NCBI RefSeq assembly: GCF_004331175.1
Contig: NZ_SJOD01000001.1
Coordinates: 372,001 to 436,000, forward strand
DNA: 64,000 nucleotides
Origin: Acinetobacter sp. ANC 4178
GTDB taxonomy: Bacteria; Pseudomonadota; Gammaproteobacteria; Pseudomonadales; Moraxellaceae
Direction: 5' to 3'
Shown here: in pieces, positions 43,753 through 53,398 of the stretch
Layout of the letters: the number at the start of each line of letters is the position of its first letter
How positions within the stretch are numbered: position 1 is the first letter of the stretch
Made by a program: the position numbers and the translations under genes
The notes under the pieces: model-generated
Seen by the model: the letters and a program-made list of their open reading frames with translations, nothing else
Databases searched by the model: none
What the model was told of the DNA's origin: nothing

Positions 43753-45043
43753 CAGTCAGCAACTCTTTCTGTTGTTGTGCTTCGCGGCAATATTCTGCCA
43801 AGGTACTCAAGCGTTGCTTGGCATTACGATGAATCGGGTTAGTCGTATCCCATGCATAACCTGCCAGTAAAGATGCAATCATACGGCGGATTTTTTCATC
43901 CTGCTGAGTCGAAAACACCACATCCTGAAACTCTCCTGAATACCATGACTCAACATAGGCACGGAACACTTGAATACCTTTACGCAGTGGCTTCTCGTAT
44001 TGCTCCATCCAGTCTACAGTCTGACCTTGCAACACCTGTTCGACCAACGGCACCGCTAAGCTAGAAGATTTCAAGGCAATGGTGACACCTGAAGAAAAGA
44101 CAGGATCTAGGAACTCACCCGCATTGCCGAGCAAAGCGTAGTTTTCAGATGCCAAATGTTTCACATCGGCAGAGTAGCCGACCAAAGTACGTACAGGAGT
44201 ATCGTGTTTAGCATGACGCAGCACATGCGACAAGCTGGCATCATCAGCCAAAATACGCTTCTGCAAAGCTTCTAAGTCGTAATCTGCACTGCCGTCATAA
44301 CCGTATTTTTCAAAGAAATCTTGCTCCGCAACAATACCAAATGAAGAACGCCCATCGGCAAAGGGAATCAGCCAATACCATGCACGGTGGTCTTTTTCAT
44401 GCACGGTAATTAAAATTTTCTCGCGGTCAAACTCAGGGTCATCCAATAAACCATCTTCAATATGGGTAAAAACCGCACGACGCACCGGAAAGTCCGACGG
44501 GCTTTCTAAGTCGAGAAACTTCGGCAAAATGCGGCCAAAACCGCTGGCATCCAAAAGGAACTTGCCTTGAATTTGGTAGCTGTTGCCTTGCGCATCTTTC
44601 ACCGTCAAAATCGGCTGTGTAGATGCCACATCGACCGCCAACACTTCATGACCAAAACGGATATCTGCACCCATTTTTTCAGCTTGCTGCGCCAAAAGTT
44701 GGTCAAAGTTGGCACGTCGTACTTGCCATGTAGTGCCCGGGCCTTCGCTAAACTTTTGAGTAAAGTCATAAAAACTGCGCTGCGTGCCTCTTAAAAAAGC
44801 CGCACCATTTTTAAACTGAAAGGCATATTCATCGGCATGTGCGCGAACCGTCTCCAACAAACCTGCTTCTTCTAAAAACACCATACACTGTGGCAATAAA
44901 GACTCACCGATGGAAAAACGCGGAAAATATTGCTTTTCGATGACCGTGACTTGATGGCCTTTTTGACGCAGTAAAGCCGCGGCTGAACTGCCTGATGGCC
45001 CCGCCCCAATAATTAAAACATCTGTCTGTTGCATGGTGCTCAT
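43742..45043 (-). CDS. FAD-dependent oxidoreductase of the halogenase/hydroxylase type
   Basis: This 433-residue flavoprotein has the dinucleotide motif IIGAGPSGSSAAALLR, the second Gly motif in LLGNAGEFLDPVFSSG, and DASGFGR. The fold is that of tryptophan-halogenase-like and geranylgeranyl-reductase-like enzymes that act on carrier-bound substrates. The halogenase lysine motif was not evident, so oxidation or hydroxylation of the aryl head is more likely than halogenation. Such genes occur in APE and flexirubin clusters, but the step is not established. Confidence 0.82.
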   Translation of the reverse strand: MSTMQQTDVLIIGAGPSGSSAAALLRQKGHQVTVIEKQYFPRFSIGESLLPQCMVFLEEAGLLETVRAHADEYAFQFKNGAAFLRGTQRSFYDFTQKFSEGPGTTWQVRRANFDQLLAQQAEKMGADIRFGHEVLAVDVASTQPILTVKDAQGNSYQIQGKFLLDASGFGRILPKFLDLESPSDFPVRRAVFTHIEDGLLDDPEFDREKILITVHEKDHRAWYWLIPFADGRSSFGIVAEQDFFEKYGYDGSADYDLEALQKRILADDASLSHVLRHAKHDTPVRTLVGYSADVKHLASENYALLGNAGEFLDPVFSSGVTIALKSSSLAVPLVEQVLQGQTVDWMEQYEKPLRKGIQVFRAYVESWYSGEFQDVVFSTQQDEKIRRMIASLLAGYAWDTTNPIHRNAKQRLSTLAEYCREAQQQKELLTDET

Positions 45044-45061
45044 TGCACTGTACCCTTTAAC

Positions 45062-47386
45062 TCAGCTCTTTGGCTGATATTGTTGAACCACAACATGTTT
45101 TACATCGGAAGAGGTAAAAAGTGTGGCATAAAGAAATGAAAAAATAACGCCTAATAAAACTGTTAAACCGAAACTGTGAATGGCGTAGGTATGGCTGAAA
45201 GACAGCAAGCCAAAACTAAAGAAAGTCGACATCATACACAGAAACAAAGCCATACCCACCACTTGTGGATGATCATGTCCGTGACGGTAGAAAATCGCAT
45301 AATCCACCCCAATTCCAATGATCAGGAAGGTGCCCATAATGCTGAATAAATTAATCTCGACACCCAGCCAGGCTTGAATCGCAAAAGTGGTCATTAAAGC
45401 CATACTGACGGGCAGTACCAAAGGCAAAATGGATTTTTTGCCATAAAGTGCCCCTAAGCCAATCGCTAAAATCACCAAAGCACTCAGCAATAGCCACTGC
45501 GCCTGTTCACGATGCTGTTTAAATAACTCAGACAGTTGTTGAACAGGACGTAACAGTTGTACATCAGCATTTTCAAGCTGCTGCACAGCGCGTACATCAT
45601 GCACATTTTGCAGCATCACCAAACGCTGTGTCGGACTCATCTGCAAAAAATGCAGGGGATGATCTTTAAAGACTACTTCAGTCAATAACGGTTGGTCTTT
45701 TAAATGGGCTTGCCAATTTAAAACATCGGCGGTATTGAGCTGTAACGCTTGTGCATATTCCACTAAAGCGTGCTGAGGAATCGCCTGTAACATCGCAATA
45801 TTCTGTTTTTGCTGCTCAAGCGAGGGAATCCACTGCCCTAAAGCTTGCACTGCATCCAACTTTCCAGCCTGCTGTAAGGGAGCAAGTTTTGCCAGCAGTT
45901 GCTGTTCGTGCTGTTCTAATTCTGCAGGTGTTCGGCCCTGTACCACAAAATATTCGCTGCTTTGCTGTTGCATAAAGCGCGAGCGAATATATTGATCTTC
46001 CTGCTTTAAGGTGGCATCCATACTTTGTAAATTGCGGATGTCATCATTACTTTTCAGAAAGGCGAGGCTACTGCCTGTCACCAGTACAATCAGTGAAATC
46101 ATGCCATAGCGCAGCGTGTTACGGCTCTGCACATAACTGCGTGCTTTGCCAATAAAACCCAGTGTACGTATCGCAGGTTCCGCATTCAGCGCAGGTAGAC
46201 GTGGCAGTAGTAAAATACTGGTCACCCATGCGGCACTCAGTCCAACCATAGAAAAGACTGCAATCTGTTTAAAGCCCGGAAATGGGGTAAAACTCAGCAC
46301 CACATAGGCCAATAGCGTGGTCATCAACCCCACAAATAGACTCGGCAATAATGGTTTTAAAACTGCAAATCCATCGATCTGTCGATGCTGAGACTGCATG
46401 GCCATAAAGTAAAATGAAAAATCGACACAGACCCCAATCAGACTGGCACCAAAGACCAGTGTCATCAGGTGAATTTCACCGAAAACCCAATAGGTCACAG
46501 CAAAGGCCACCAGACTGCCTGTACCGACTGCAACCATTTCCGTCAGCATGGGCCGTATCGAACGGAAGCCAAACCAGACCAGCAGTAGAATCCCAATAGT
46601 CGAACCCACGCCAATGGTGGAAATTTCCTCTTTGGCAGAATTGGTGCCAAATTGTGCAAACAGCAGCGTACCTGTCCAGTGCGGTTTAACTTGCAACTGA
46701 CCGAAACGCTGATTGATATTGTGAATAAACGCAGCAGTCTGCTCTTGGTAAGCAATGTTATAAGGGCTATTGTTGAGCTGAAGCACTATCAGGCGCGAGA
46801 TGCCTTGTTCATCACGAAGCGTCGCAAAGCCCTGCTCTAAATTGATATCGGCATTGCTTTGTAAGGTACTTAAACCTACTGCATAACGAGGGAACAACAG
46901 CAAAGGATCTTGCTTGAGCATTTCAGCCGTGATCGGCATGCCTGGACTCATCAGCTGTAATAAGCCCTGCTCCATCAACGCTGCAGCATCCTGCCCTTGC
47001 ACCATCTGCTGATCTGACTTGGATAATAGCCCTGCTTTGTGCTGATACAGCGCTTGGGCAAATTGATCAGGGTCAAGCTGCGGACGAACAGGTAAAAACA
47101 GCTGACTTTGGTCGGCTTGGGTTTTGAGTGCTTGCGTCGCCTGTTCTAATTGCTGATCTGTTTTTACATCCAACACCACAAAAACTTTGTCATTTAACTG
47201 CTGACTCACATATTGCTGTGCTTGTTCCAGATGAGCATCTTGATGTGCCTCAGGCAGCAAAGCAAAAATATTGGTCTCAATCTTAATGCCTTTATTCAGC
47301 CAAGCCGCGCCCAGTGCCAAAGCAATGACACACAAAATCAGTAGCCAAAGGGCGCTAAACTTATTTTGCCAATTGGAAAAGCGCAT
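45062..47386 (-). CDS. MMPL/RND family exporter, ApeM-like
   Basis: This 774-residue RND-type membrane protein has about 12 spans and two large periplasmic loops. Seen are GVCVDFSFYFMAMQ and GIGVDYAIFYRHGHD, the paired acidic residues in spans 4 and 10 that carry protons in MMPL proteins. It probably moves the aryl polyene lipid across the inner membrane. It begins 26 bases inside the LolA-like gene, an overlap that implies coupled translation and a joint role in transport. Confidence 0.9.
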   Translation of the reverse strand: MRFSNWQNKFSALWLLILCVIALALGAAWLNKGIKIETNIFALLPEAHQDAHLEQAQQYVSQQLNDKVFVVLDVKTDQQLEQATQALKTQADQSQLFLPVRPQLDPDQFAQALYQHKAGLLSKSDQQMVQGQDAAALMEQGLLQLMSPGMPITAEMLKQDPLLLFPRYAVGLSTLQSNADINLEQGFATLRDEQGISRLIVLQLNNSPYNIAYQEQTAAFIHNINQRFGQLQVKPHWTGTLLFAQFGTNSAKEEISTIGVGSTIGILLLVWFGFRSIRPMLTEMVAVGTGSLVAFAVTYWVFGEIHLMTLVFGASLIGVCVDFSFYFMAMQSQHRQIDGFAVLKPLLPSLFVGLMTTLLAYVVLSFTPFPGFKQIAVFSMVGLSAAWVTSILLLPRLPALNAEPAIRTLGFIGKARSYVQSRNTLRYGMISLIVLVTGSSLAFLKSNDDIRNLQSMDATLKQEDQYIRSRFMQQQSSEYFVVQGRTPAELEQHEQQLLAKLAPLQQAGKLDAVQALGQWIPSLEQQKQNIAMLQAIPQHALVEYAQALQLNTADVLNWQAHLKDQPLLTEVVFKDHPLHFLQMSPTQRLVMLQNVHDVRAVQQLENADVQLLRPVQQLSELFKQHREQAQWLLLSALVILAIGLGALYGKKSILPLVLPVSMALMTTFAIQAWLGVEINLFSIMGTFLIIGIGVDYAIFYRHGHDHPQVVGMALFLCMMSTFFSFGLLSFSHTYAIHSFGLTVLLGVIFSFLYATLFTSSDVKHVVVQQYQPKS

Positions 47387-48002
47387 TTTCCGCAGCCGTT
47401 AAAGTTTGAGGTTGAGCCGTTTGCTGGCTAAAACGAATGATGGTGCGATTATTGGCTTGTTCCAAAATCGTAATACGGTCCACATAGCGCTGACCTTGTG
47501 CATCGACTTGGACAAAAAGCTTTTTAAACAGGCTGCTTTTCGGCGTTAAGCTGACATTCCACTGCGTCGGACTGTAATTGGCAGACACCACATTAAAGTT
47601 TTTAGCGAGCGCCGCTTCATTGCCCGACATCAACTGTAAAAACATCGTTGCTACAGAGCCATACGGGGTTTTATCGACTTCAATTTGACTGGATGTACGC
47701 TGCGTCTTTTGTACCAACTTACGCGGTGTCACCACCAAATCGGCTTTTACTGGACTTTGAATCTGCCACAGCACGCCTTGGTTTTTACTGAACAGCACAG
47801 TGCCTTTGGACACATAGGTTTTATTCAATGCTGCCAGTTTTTTCTGCTGCTCAAATTGGGCACGCACCACAGGCGTTGCACCAAGCTGAGCAAACACCTG
47901 CTTCAATTCAGTATTTTGTGCATTCACCGCGGGAGCAAGCAAAGTCATTGCACTGGCTACACACGCAACGACAATCGGCTGAGGGAATTTGTATCGAATC
48001 AT
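47361..48002 (-). CDS. LolA-like outer-membrane lipid carrier, ApeL-like
   Basis: This is a periplasmic protein with a cleavable signal peptide (cleavage near AVNAQ). The mature part shows the LolA outline: QFEQQKKLAALNKTYVSKGT, the aromatic VLWQIQSPVKADLVVTPRKL and RITILEQANNRTIIRFS. It should ferry the hydrophobic product through the periplasm to the outer membrane. ATG at 48002 is chosen because GGAG lies nine bases upstream. The thioesterase stop is eight bases before it. Confidence 0.88.
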   Translation of the reverse strand: MIRYKFPQPIVVACVASAMTLLAPAVNAQNTELKQVFAQLGATPVVRAQFEQQKKLAALNKTYVSKGTVLFSKNQGVLWQIQSPVKADLVVTPRKLVQKTQRTSSQIEVDKTPYGSVATMFLQLMSGNEAALAKNFNVVSANYSPTQWNVSLTPKSSLFKKLFVQVDAQGQRYVDRITILEQANNRTIIRFSQQTAQPQTLTAAENALFQLAK

Positions 48003-48009
48003 GCTTGTA

Positions 48010-48435
48010 TTACTCCGCTTTAAACTCAGGCCATGCATTTAAACAGTCCAATAACACTTGTGGGGATTGAAAACACATTTCACGTTTTTCAATATGAACT
48101 GCCACTTGCGAAGTAAAGCCCTTGGTCAACTTTCTACCCGAGACCGCATCAAAAATCAGATATTCAATTTTCAAGCGATTTTCCCACTCTTTCAAAACGG
48201 CGCGCACACGAATTTTCTGCTCAAACTCGATGCCTTGTACATAGCGCACATAGCTTTCAATGACAGGCCATGCATAGCCCGAGTCACGCATTTGGTTATA
48301 GTTATAGTGAAATTGATCCAGCAGTTTGCAACGTGCAATTTCAAAATATTTTAAATAATGCCCGTGCCACACCACATGCATGGTATCGACATCATGAAAG
48401 GGCACTTCAATTATTACATCAGCATGCATGCGCAT
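48010..48435 (-). CDS. Acyl-CoA/ACP thioesterase (4HBT), ApeK-like
   Basis: This 141-residue hotdog thioesterase has the 4-hydroxybenzoyl-CoA thioesterase motif, VPFHDVDTMHVVWHGHYLKYFE, including the catalytic Asp of HDVDTMHVVWHG. It could release or proofread acyl chains stalled on the ACPs. It lies between the ammonia lyase and the LolA-like gene, four bases from the former. Confidence 0.9.
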   Translation of the reverse strand: MRMHADVIIEVPFHDVDTMHVVWHGHYLKYFEIARCKLLDQFHYNYNQMRDSGYAWPVIESYVRYVQGIEFEQKIRVRAVLKEWENRLKIEYLIFDAVSGRKLTKGFTSQVAVHIEKREMCFQSPQVLLDCLNAWPEFKAE

Positions 48436-48438
48436 TTC

Positions 48439-49971
48439 CTATGAATATTGAACAGCAATGCTGTCTAACAGTTCTAAATGCTCAAAGCGATTAACCAGCG
48501 CCTGAAGCTCTTGTTGCAAAGGACGATCTTCCGCTACATAGGTGAAGTTCTGAAGCACCCAGTGTTGAAATGCTGTTAAAACAGGGCTGAGTTCTGTATC
48601 TACCCCTTTGAGTTTGACCGCCTGAACTGCTGCACAACTGAGTGCTGCAATCACTTGTTCGGTCAGAGTAATGACACGGCTAGCATCACGTGCGGCAATG
48701 GTGCCCATGCTGACTTTGTCTTGATTATGACATTCGGTTGAGCGTGAGAAAATTGATGCAGCGAGCGTCTGTTTTAAGGCTTCTGCCGTCCATGCCGAAA
48801 CCCCAATTTGCACCGCTTTAAAGCCATGATTCAGCGGCAAACGCTCAGGACTAGAACCGGTTAAATTACGCGGTAAACCATTGTTCATTTTATAGTCCAC
48901 CAACTGCGCCAACTGACGATCCATCAAATCAGCAATATTCGCGATCATAATTTTCAGGCTGTCCATGGCTTGGGCAATATGTCCGCCATAGAAATGTCCG
49001 CCATGCAGTACCCGCAGGTTCATTGGGTCAATCAATGGATTGTCATTACTTGAATTCAGCTCATTTTCAATAAACTGACGAAGCCATACTTTGGAGTCTT
49101 CAAACACCCCAATCACATGCGGTGCACAGCGCAGTGAATAACGGTCTTGCAAACGTGAACTTTGGTGTTCAGTTTGCACTTCGCTATTCAGCCAGTCACG
49201 TAATTGGGCTGCAATATGTTGCTGTCCCGGATGCGGTTTTTGCGCAAACAAGACTTCATCAAAATGGCTTGGATTGCCCTCTAAGGCCAAAACATTTAGT
49301 GCGGTAATCAAGGTACTGGCAAAAGAAATCTGTTCTGCTTTTTTATAGTTGAGGCAAGCAATCGCGGTCATGACCGCTGTACCATTCATCAGGGCTAAGC
49401 CTTCTTTAGGACGCATCACCAAAGGCTGCAAGCCTTTTTCGGCATACACTTGCGCAATCGGTACAATCTGGCCTTGATAGTACACATCGCGCTCACCGAC
49501 CAATGCCCCAGCGATATAAGATAAAGGCGTCAAATCCCCACTGGCACCCACCGAACCTTCCGAGGGAATCACAGGAATCACATCTTCATTCAGCATCCAA
49601 ACCAAACGCTGCAACAAGGCATGCGAAACACCCGAATAGCCGCGTGCCAAAGAACATAAACGCACGACCACAACAGCACGTGCGGTAATTACGTCTAAGT
49701 TTTGCCCCATGCCACAGCCATGAAAACGCGACAAATGTAGCGGCAGCTCATGCACTTGGTGGGCTGGAATTTCAACCAAGCACGAGTCTCCATAACCCGT
49801 GGTCACGCCATAAATGACGCCTTCGTCTTGCAACAGCTGATCGAGGAAATCTGCGCCGCGTTGAATCAATGCTGTCCATTCAGCAGAGGTCGGCAATGCC
49901 ACCTGTTTTTCTTTACGTGCTACAGCCACAACATCTTCAATACTGAGCGGAGTTTCCCCAACAATTAACAC
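48439..49971 (-). CDS. MIO-type aromatic amino acid ammonia lyase (HAL/TAL family)
   Basis: This 510-residue lyase has the cofactor-forming Ala143-Ser144-Gly145 in EGSVGASGDLTPLSY. Tyr60 in GVTTGYGDS and the C-terminal block RDASRVITL complete the active site. The residues that set substrate choice read Phe83-His84 in LHLSRFHGCGMG, unlike the Ser-His of typical HAL, so tyrosine or phenylalanine is more likely than histidine. It would make 4-coumarate or cinnamate as starter for the aryl polyene. GTG start with AAGGA upstream. No hut genes lie nearby, which argues against histidine catabolism. Confidence 0.88.
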   Translation of the reverse strand: MLIVGETPLSIEDVVAVARKEKQVALPTSAEWTALIQRGADFLDQLLQDEGVIYGVTTGYGDSCLVEIPAHQVHELPLHLSRFHGCGMGQNLDVITARAVVVVRLCSLARGYSGVSHALLQRLVWMLNEDVIPVIPSEGSVGASGDLTPLSYIAGALVGERDVYYQGQIVPIAQVYAEKGLQPLVMRPKEGLALMNGTAVMTAIACLNYKKAEQISFASTLITALNVLALEGNPSHFDEVLFAQKPHPGQQHIAAQLRDWLNSEVQTEHQSSRLQDRYSLRCAPHVIGVFEDSKVWLRQFIENELNSSNDNPLIDPMNLRVLHGGHFYGGHIAQAMDSLKIMIANIADLMDRQLAQLVDYKMNNGLPRNLTGSSPERLPLNHGFKAVQIGVSAWTAEALKQTLAASIFSRSTECHNQDKVSMGTIAARDASRVITLTEQVIAALSCAAVQAVKLKGVDTELSPVLTAFQHWVLQNFTYVAEDRPLQQELQALVNRFEHLELLDSIAVQYS

Positions 49972-49976
49972 AAGAC

Positions 49977-50891
49977 TTATCCTTTATTCCAAAAATTATA
50001 AAAATTAAACCATTGATAGGGCGCGCGTATGCAATGCTGTTCCAACAGTTCCACATACTGTCGTGTGGTCTGTTGCATAGCCTGTAAACGCTCTTTACGT
50101 GGCCAATTTAACTGCTCCGCCACTGGGTGAATATGCACTTCAAAGTGTCTATCTACTCGATAGCAAAACACCGCCAACACAGGAGCTTTTAATAAACTGG
50201 CCAAAATCCAAGCACCTTGCGGCCACAGCGCTTGCTCGCCTAAAAAAGCAACCGATTGTACCCGATCCGACTGCACGGGTACGCGGTCTGCTGCCACAAT
50301 CACCCATTCACCCTGATCCAATTTATCCTGCAAAATTAGTGCTGTTTCGATTCCCAACTCATCCACCGATACCAAATTGACATCGGCATGTTCATTCAGC
50401 TTTTTTAAAAACTCATTGAACTTGGTGGCATGTTTTTGATAAACCAACACATTAATTTTCTGCGAATGCTCTGCTTTGATGGCACGTAGCAATTCAATAT
50501 TGCCAAAGTGTGACACCACAATCACTGCACCTTTTTGATAGTGCGAACGAAAGTGTACATGACCATGCAATTTTAAGTTCTGCTCAGGAATATGCCCAAG
50601 CCAGCCTTCAATTTTATCTAAAATACATTCGCCAAATTGCATTAAATGCGCATAGCTGTGCCAAAGCTGCGGTTCAACCTGAAACGGTGACTGTGCACTG
50701 GCAAAATGATGCAGTTTTTTTAAGTACAACAGAGAAGCCTGACGCGCGGTATTGGAAAAGAGCCAGTACCATAAAATCACAAAGTACAAGATGACTCTGC
50801 ACAGCCAACGCCCACCTAAACGGTAGAAACCCAACATTAGCATCAGCGGTAACATCCCGCCCCGCTCTTTTACGGCGCTCCATTTCTGCAT
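49977..50891 (-). CDS. LpxL/HtrB-like acyltransferase
   Basis: This 304-residue protein has one N-terminal membrane span and the acyltransferase blocks VIVVSHFGNIELLRA (H-x-x-x-x-x acid-type motif with Asn) and ADRVPVQSDR. It is like the KDO-dependent lauroyl transferases but is encoded within the pigment operon. It probably attaches the polyene or a fatty acyl chain to the lipid anchor of the product. The stop of the ammonia lyase start region lies five bases away. Confidence 0.85.
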   Translation of the reverse strand: MQKWSAVKERGGMLPLMLMLGFYRLGGRWLCRVILYFVILWYWLFSNTARQASLLYLKKLHHFASAQSPFQVEPQLWHSYAHLMQFGECILDKIEGWLGHIPEQNLKLHGHVHFRSHYQKGAVIVVSHFGNIELLRAIKAEHSQKINVLVYQKHATKFNEFLKKLNEHADVNLVSVDELGIETALILQDKLDQGEWVIVAADRVPVQSDRVQSVAFLGEQALWPQGAWILASLLKAPVLAVFCYRVDRHFEVHIHPVAEQLNWPRKERLQAMQQTTRQYVELLEQHCIRAPYQWFNFYNFWNKG

Positions 50892-50908
50892 AAGCTTCTT
50901 TGACCGCC

Positions 50909-51643
50909 TTAGCCTTTGACTTTCTGATAAATCAGCTTGGGGAACCGCAGCAACATGCCACCCAATAAGCGACTATGCGCGCGTGCCATGCCTAGATTGT
51001 CACGCCAAACATCAAAATGTGAAATGCCGCCTTCGGGATAAATCACATGCGTGGGCAGATTGATAAACGGTACATTGTCCCATTTCAAACGCACCAAAAT
51101 TTCCGAGTCAAAGCCCATCCGCGGTTGAAACTTGGCTATGTTTAGAATGTTCACTGTCTGCGCCAAAGGATAAACGCGGAAGCCACACATGCTGTCTTTA
51201 ATGTCAAAAGACAGACTGTTAATCCACACCCAAATGTGCGTTGCATAACGGCCATAGAGACGTTTTTTTGGCACAGTCGCATCAAAGATCGGCTGACCAA
51301 TAATCATGGTATCGGGGTGCAGGATAGATGTGTCTAAAAAGCGTTGCACATCCTGCCAGTCATGTTGTCCATCGGCATCCAGTTGCAAGGCATGGCTATA
51401 ACCGCATTGAAAGGCATGCTTGAGACCTGTGATCACCGCCTGCCCCTTACCCTGATTATGGGTATGTTCAACCAAATCAACCATTGCGTAGTCATGCGCG
51501 AGTTGATGTAACACCGCCGTACAAGCAGCATCACTGCCATCGTTCACCATAATAATCGGTAACTCAAAAAAGCTTAAATGTGACAATAACTCGGCCAAAT
51601 AATGCGGATGGTTATACACAGGAATCACAAAGCAGTGTTTCAT
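50909..51643 (-). CDS. Family 2 glycosyltransferase
   Basis: This GT-A fold protein of about 244 residues begins CFVIPVYNHPHYLAELL. The nucleotide and metal-binding part is IIMVNDGSD, GKGQAVITGLKHA and the DxD in LQLDADGQHD. MCGFRVYP and PRMGFDSEILVR follow, as in dolichol-phosphate-mannose synthase relatives. It probably adds a sugar to the lipid part of the aryl polyene. ATG at 51643 with GAGAG upstream fits better than a start that would overlap the ligase gene by about 55 bases. Confidence 0.85.
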   Translation of the reverse strand: MKHCFVIPVYNHPHYLAELLSHLSFFELPIIMVNDGSDAACTAVLHQLAHDYAMVDLVEHTHNQGKGQAVITGLKHAFQCGYSHALQLDADGQHDWQDVQRFLDTSILHPDTMIIGQPIFDATVPKKRLYGRYATHIWVWINSLSFDIKDSMCGFRVYPLAQTVNILNIAKFQPRMGFDSEILVRLKWDNVPFINLPTHVIYPEGGISHFDVWRDNLGMARAHSRLLGGMLLRFPKLIYQKVKG

Positions 51644-51656
51644 TTTGTCTCTCGGC

Positions 51657-53321
51657 TTAAACGTCTGTAGGGACAGCAAACAGCAAACGTCCTGATGCCA
51701 ATATTTTGTCATGATTTTTCAGCTCAAAACTGACCTTATGCGCTTTACGGCTGAGTAACAATTCCACGGTTTGATAGGGTTGGATCAACCCCTGAAATTT
51801 TAACTGCTCAAAACCATTACACCATAGTAAATCTGCCCAGTTCTGTTTAGCAAAATGCTGAATAAAACCAATTTGCCCTACGCCCGGATAAATCGGAAAG
51901 TTAGGGAAATGTCCTTTAAAGCATTCCAATTCAGGAATAAATTCCAAAGCATAACTGATCTGCGCATCCTGAGATTGCTGCGTCAATACCACAGGCAAGC
52001 TCATCGGTTGAAAGAGTGATTTTAAATACTGTTGATTCAGCTTCGATTGTGCATTTTGTGGCATTTGCGTTAAGAACCGCCACTGCCGCGGAATCGCAAT
52101 GCTTTCCAGCTTCTGTTGTAATTGTTTTTTCAGTTGTGCGGTAAAGGCGGCTTTGCCCTTTTTGATGAGAACCGCCCGAGCATCCTCAGTCAACACTGCC
52201 ACCACCGCCAAAATCTGACGCTGTTCTTTTTCATGAATTAGGACATGGCACTGGCGTATTTCATCCAACTCAGCGATTTTTATTTCAATCGCATCGAGAC
52301 TTAAGCGTTTTTCTTCGAGTTTGACAATGCGGTCCAAACGTCCCAATAACTGAAACGGACTTTTGGGATTGTCTGCATCTACGACCTGCACTTTATCTCC
52401 GGTCAAAATCCAATCCGCGCTAAAGGCATGGTTGGTTTTGACGGCTAACTCTTGCTGATCGGCACATTTAATTTCGACATTGGCAAAGGGTGTCCATAGC
52501 GCATCATCCGCCTGACGGTGGGCGATCCCGCCTGTTTCAGAACTGCCAAACACTTCGGTAATCGGGCGGTTCAGCAAGGGACGCACGCCGGCATCCAACT
52601 TTCCGCCAGAGGAATAGACCCGATGGCAGTCATTTAACACCACATCTGTGGTCCAGCGCTTCAGCAATGCAGGACTAGAAATCACATAATTGGGCAGTTG
52701 CAGATGGGCAATTTTCTTTTGAAGATCAACCACATCTTCAGGGAAAGCCAGTTGTTTTTGGTAGAAACTGCGCCCACTGGCTAAGGGCCACAACAACTTA
52801 AACAATAAACCATAAATATGCTGATGGCTCACCGTAGCAATCGCAACGGCCTGCTCAGGCAAATCAAAACTGGCTTCTAAACCGTAGACTTCATTGAACA
52901 ACTGCTGTAAGGTGCGCGGAATCTTTTTCGGCTGCCCAGTTGAACCCGAAGTATAAAAATACAGCTGAGCCCGATTAAGAAAAGCATCATCAAATTGAAG
53001 CTCGAAGTTTGGCGTTACTGTTGACGACGGCAAACGTTTTAAAAAATAAATCTGCTGTTCAGCCAATTCTTTTTCTAAGTCGCTAACCCGATGCGGCGGC
53101 AATAGCACTTGCTTGCCTGCTTGCAGGGCAGCAAACAACAATACTAAAAATTCATAACTGTCTTGTTCCCAAAGCGCCCATACAGTTTGATTCAAGTGTT
53201 GAATTTGTTCAGCTTGCTCAGCCACATCCGACCAAAAGGCTTGAAAAGAAATCAGGCTTAAGTCCGCCTGAACACACAAGGGACGAGATGAATGTATATG
53301 GTGTTGAAAATGACAAGACAT
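51657..53321 (-). CDS. Fusion of AMP-dependent ligase (ApeH-like) and dehydratase (ApeI-like)
   Basis: Residues 1-430 are an ANL-family adenylating enzyme: AMP-binding loop YFYTSGSTGQPKKIP, EVFGSSETGG, ILTGDKV and LLGRLDRIVKLEEKR. It is expected to activate the aryl acid and load it on an ACP. Residues about 440-554 form a hotdog domain with CFKGHFPNFPIYPGVGQIGF, the FabA/FabZ-type HFPNxPIxPG motif carrying the catalytic His. In several APE clusters these are two genes, ApeH and ApeI; here they are one open frame of 554 residues without a break. Confidence 0.88.
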   Translation of the reverse strand: MSCHFQHHIHSSRPLCVQADLSLISFQAFWSDVAEQAEQIQHLNQTVWALWEQDSYEFLVLLFAALQAGKQVLLPPHRVSDLEKELAEQQIYFLKRLPSSTVTPNFELQFDDAFLNRAQLYFYTSGSTGQPKKIPRTLQQLFNEVYGLEASFDLPEQAVAIATVSHQHIYGLLFKLLWPLASGRSFYQKQLAFPEDVVDLQKKIAHLQLPNYVISSPALLKRWTTDVVLNDCHRVYSSGGKLDAGVRPLLNRPITEVFGSSETGGIAHRQADDALWTPFANVEIKCADQQELAVKTNHAFSADWILTGDKVQVVDADNPKSPFQLLGRLDRIVKLEEKRLSLDAIEIKIAELDEIRQCHVLIHEKEQRQILAVVAVLTEDARAVLIKKGKAAFTAQLKKQLQQKLESIAIPRQWRFLTQMPQNAQSKLNQQYLKSLFQPMSLPVVLTQQSQDAQISYALEFIPELECFKGHFPNFPIYPGVGQIGFIQHFAKQNWADLLWCNGFEQLKFQGLIQPYQTVELLLSRKAHKVSFELKNHDKILASGRLLFAVPTDV

Positions 53322-53398
53322 AAAATTTATTTTTAAAACCGTATTTCTAATCGCTATAGTTCGACGTCACTGTTCAAGTTACCCTGACCGAAACGCTG

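Noticed and set aside
48439..49971. Histidine catabolism (hutH)
   Set aside because: No hutU, hutI or hutG nearby, selectivity residues differ, and the gene is embedded in the pigment operon.
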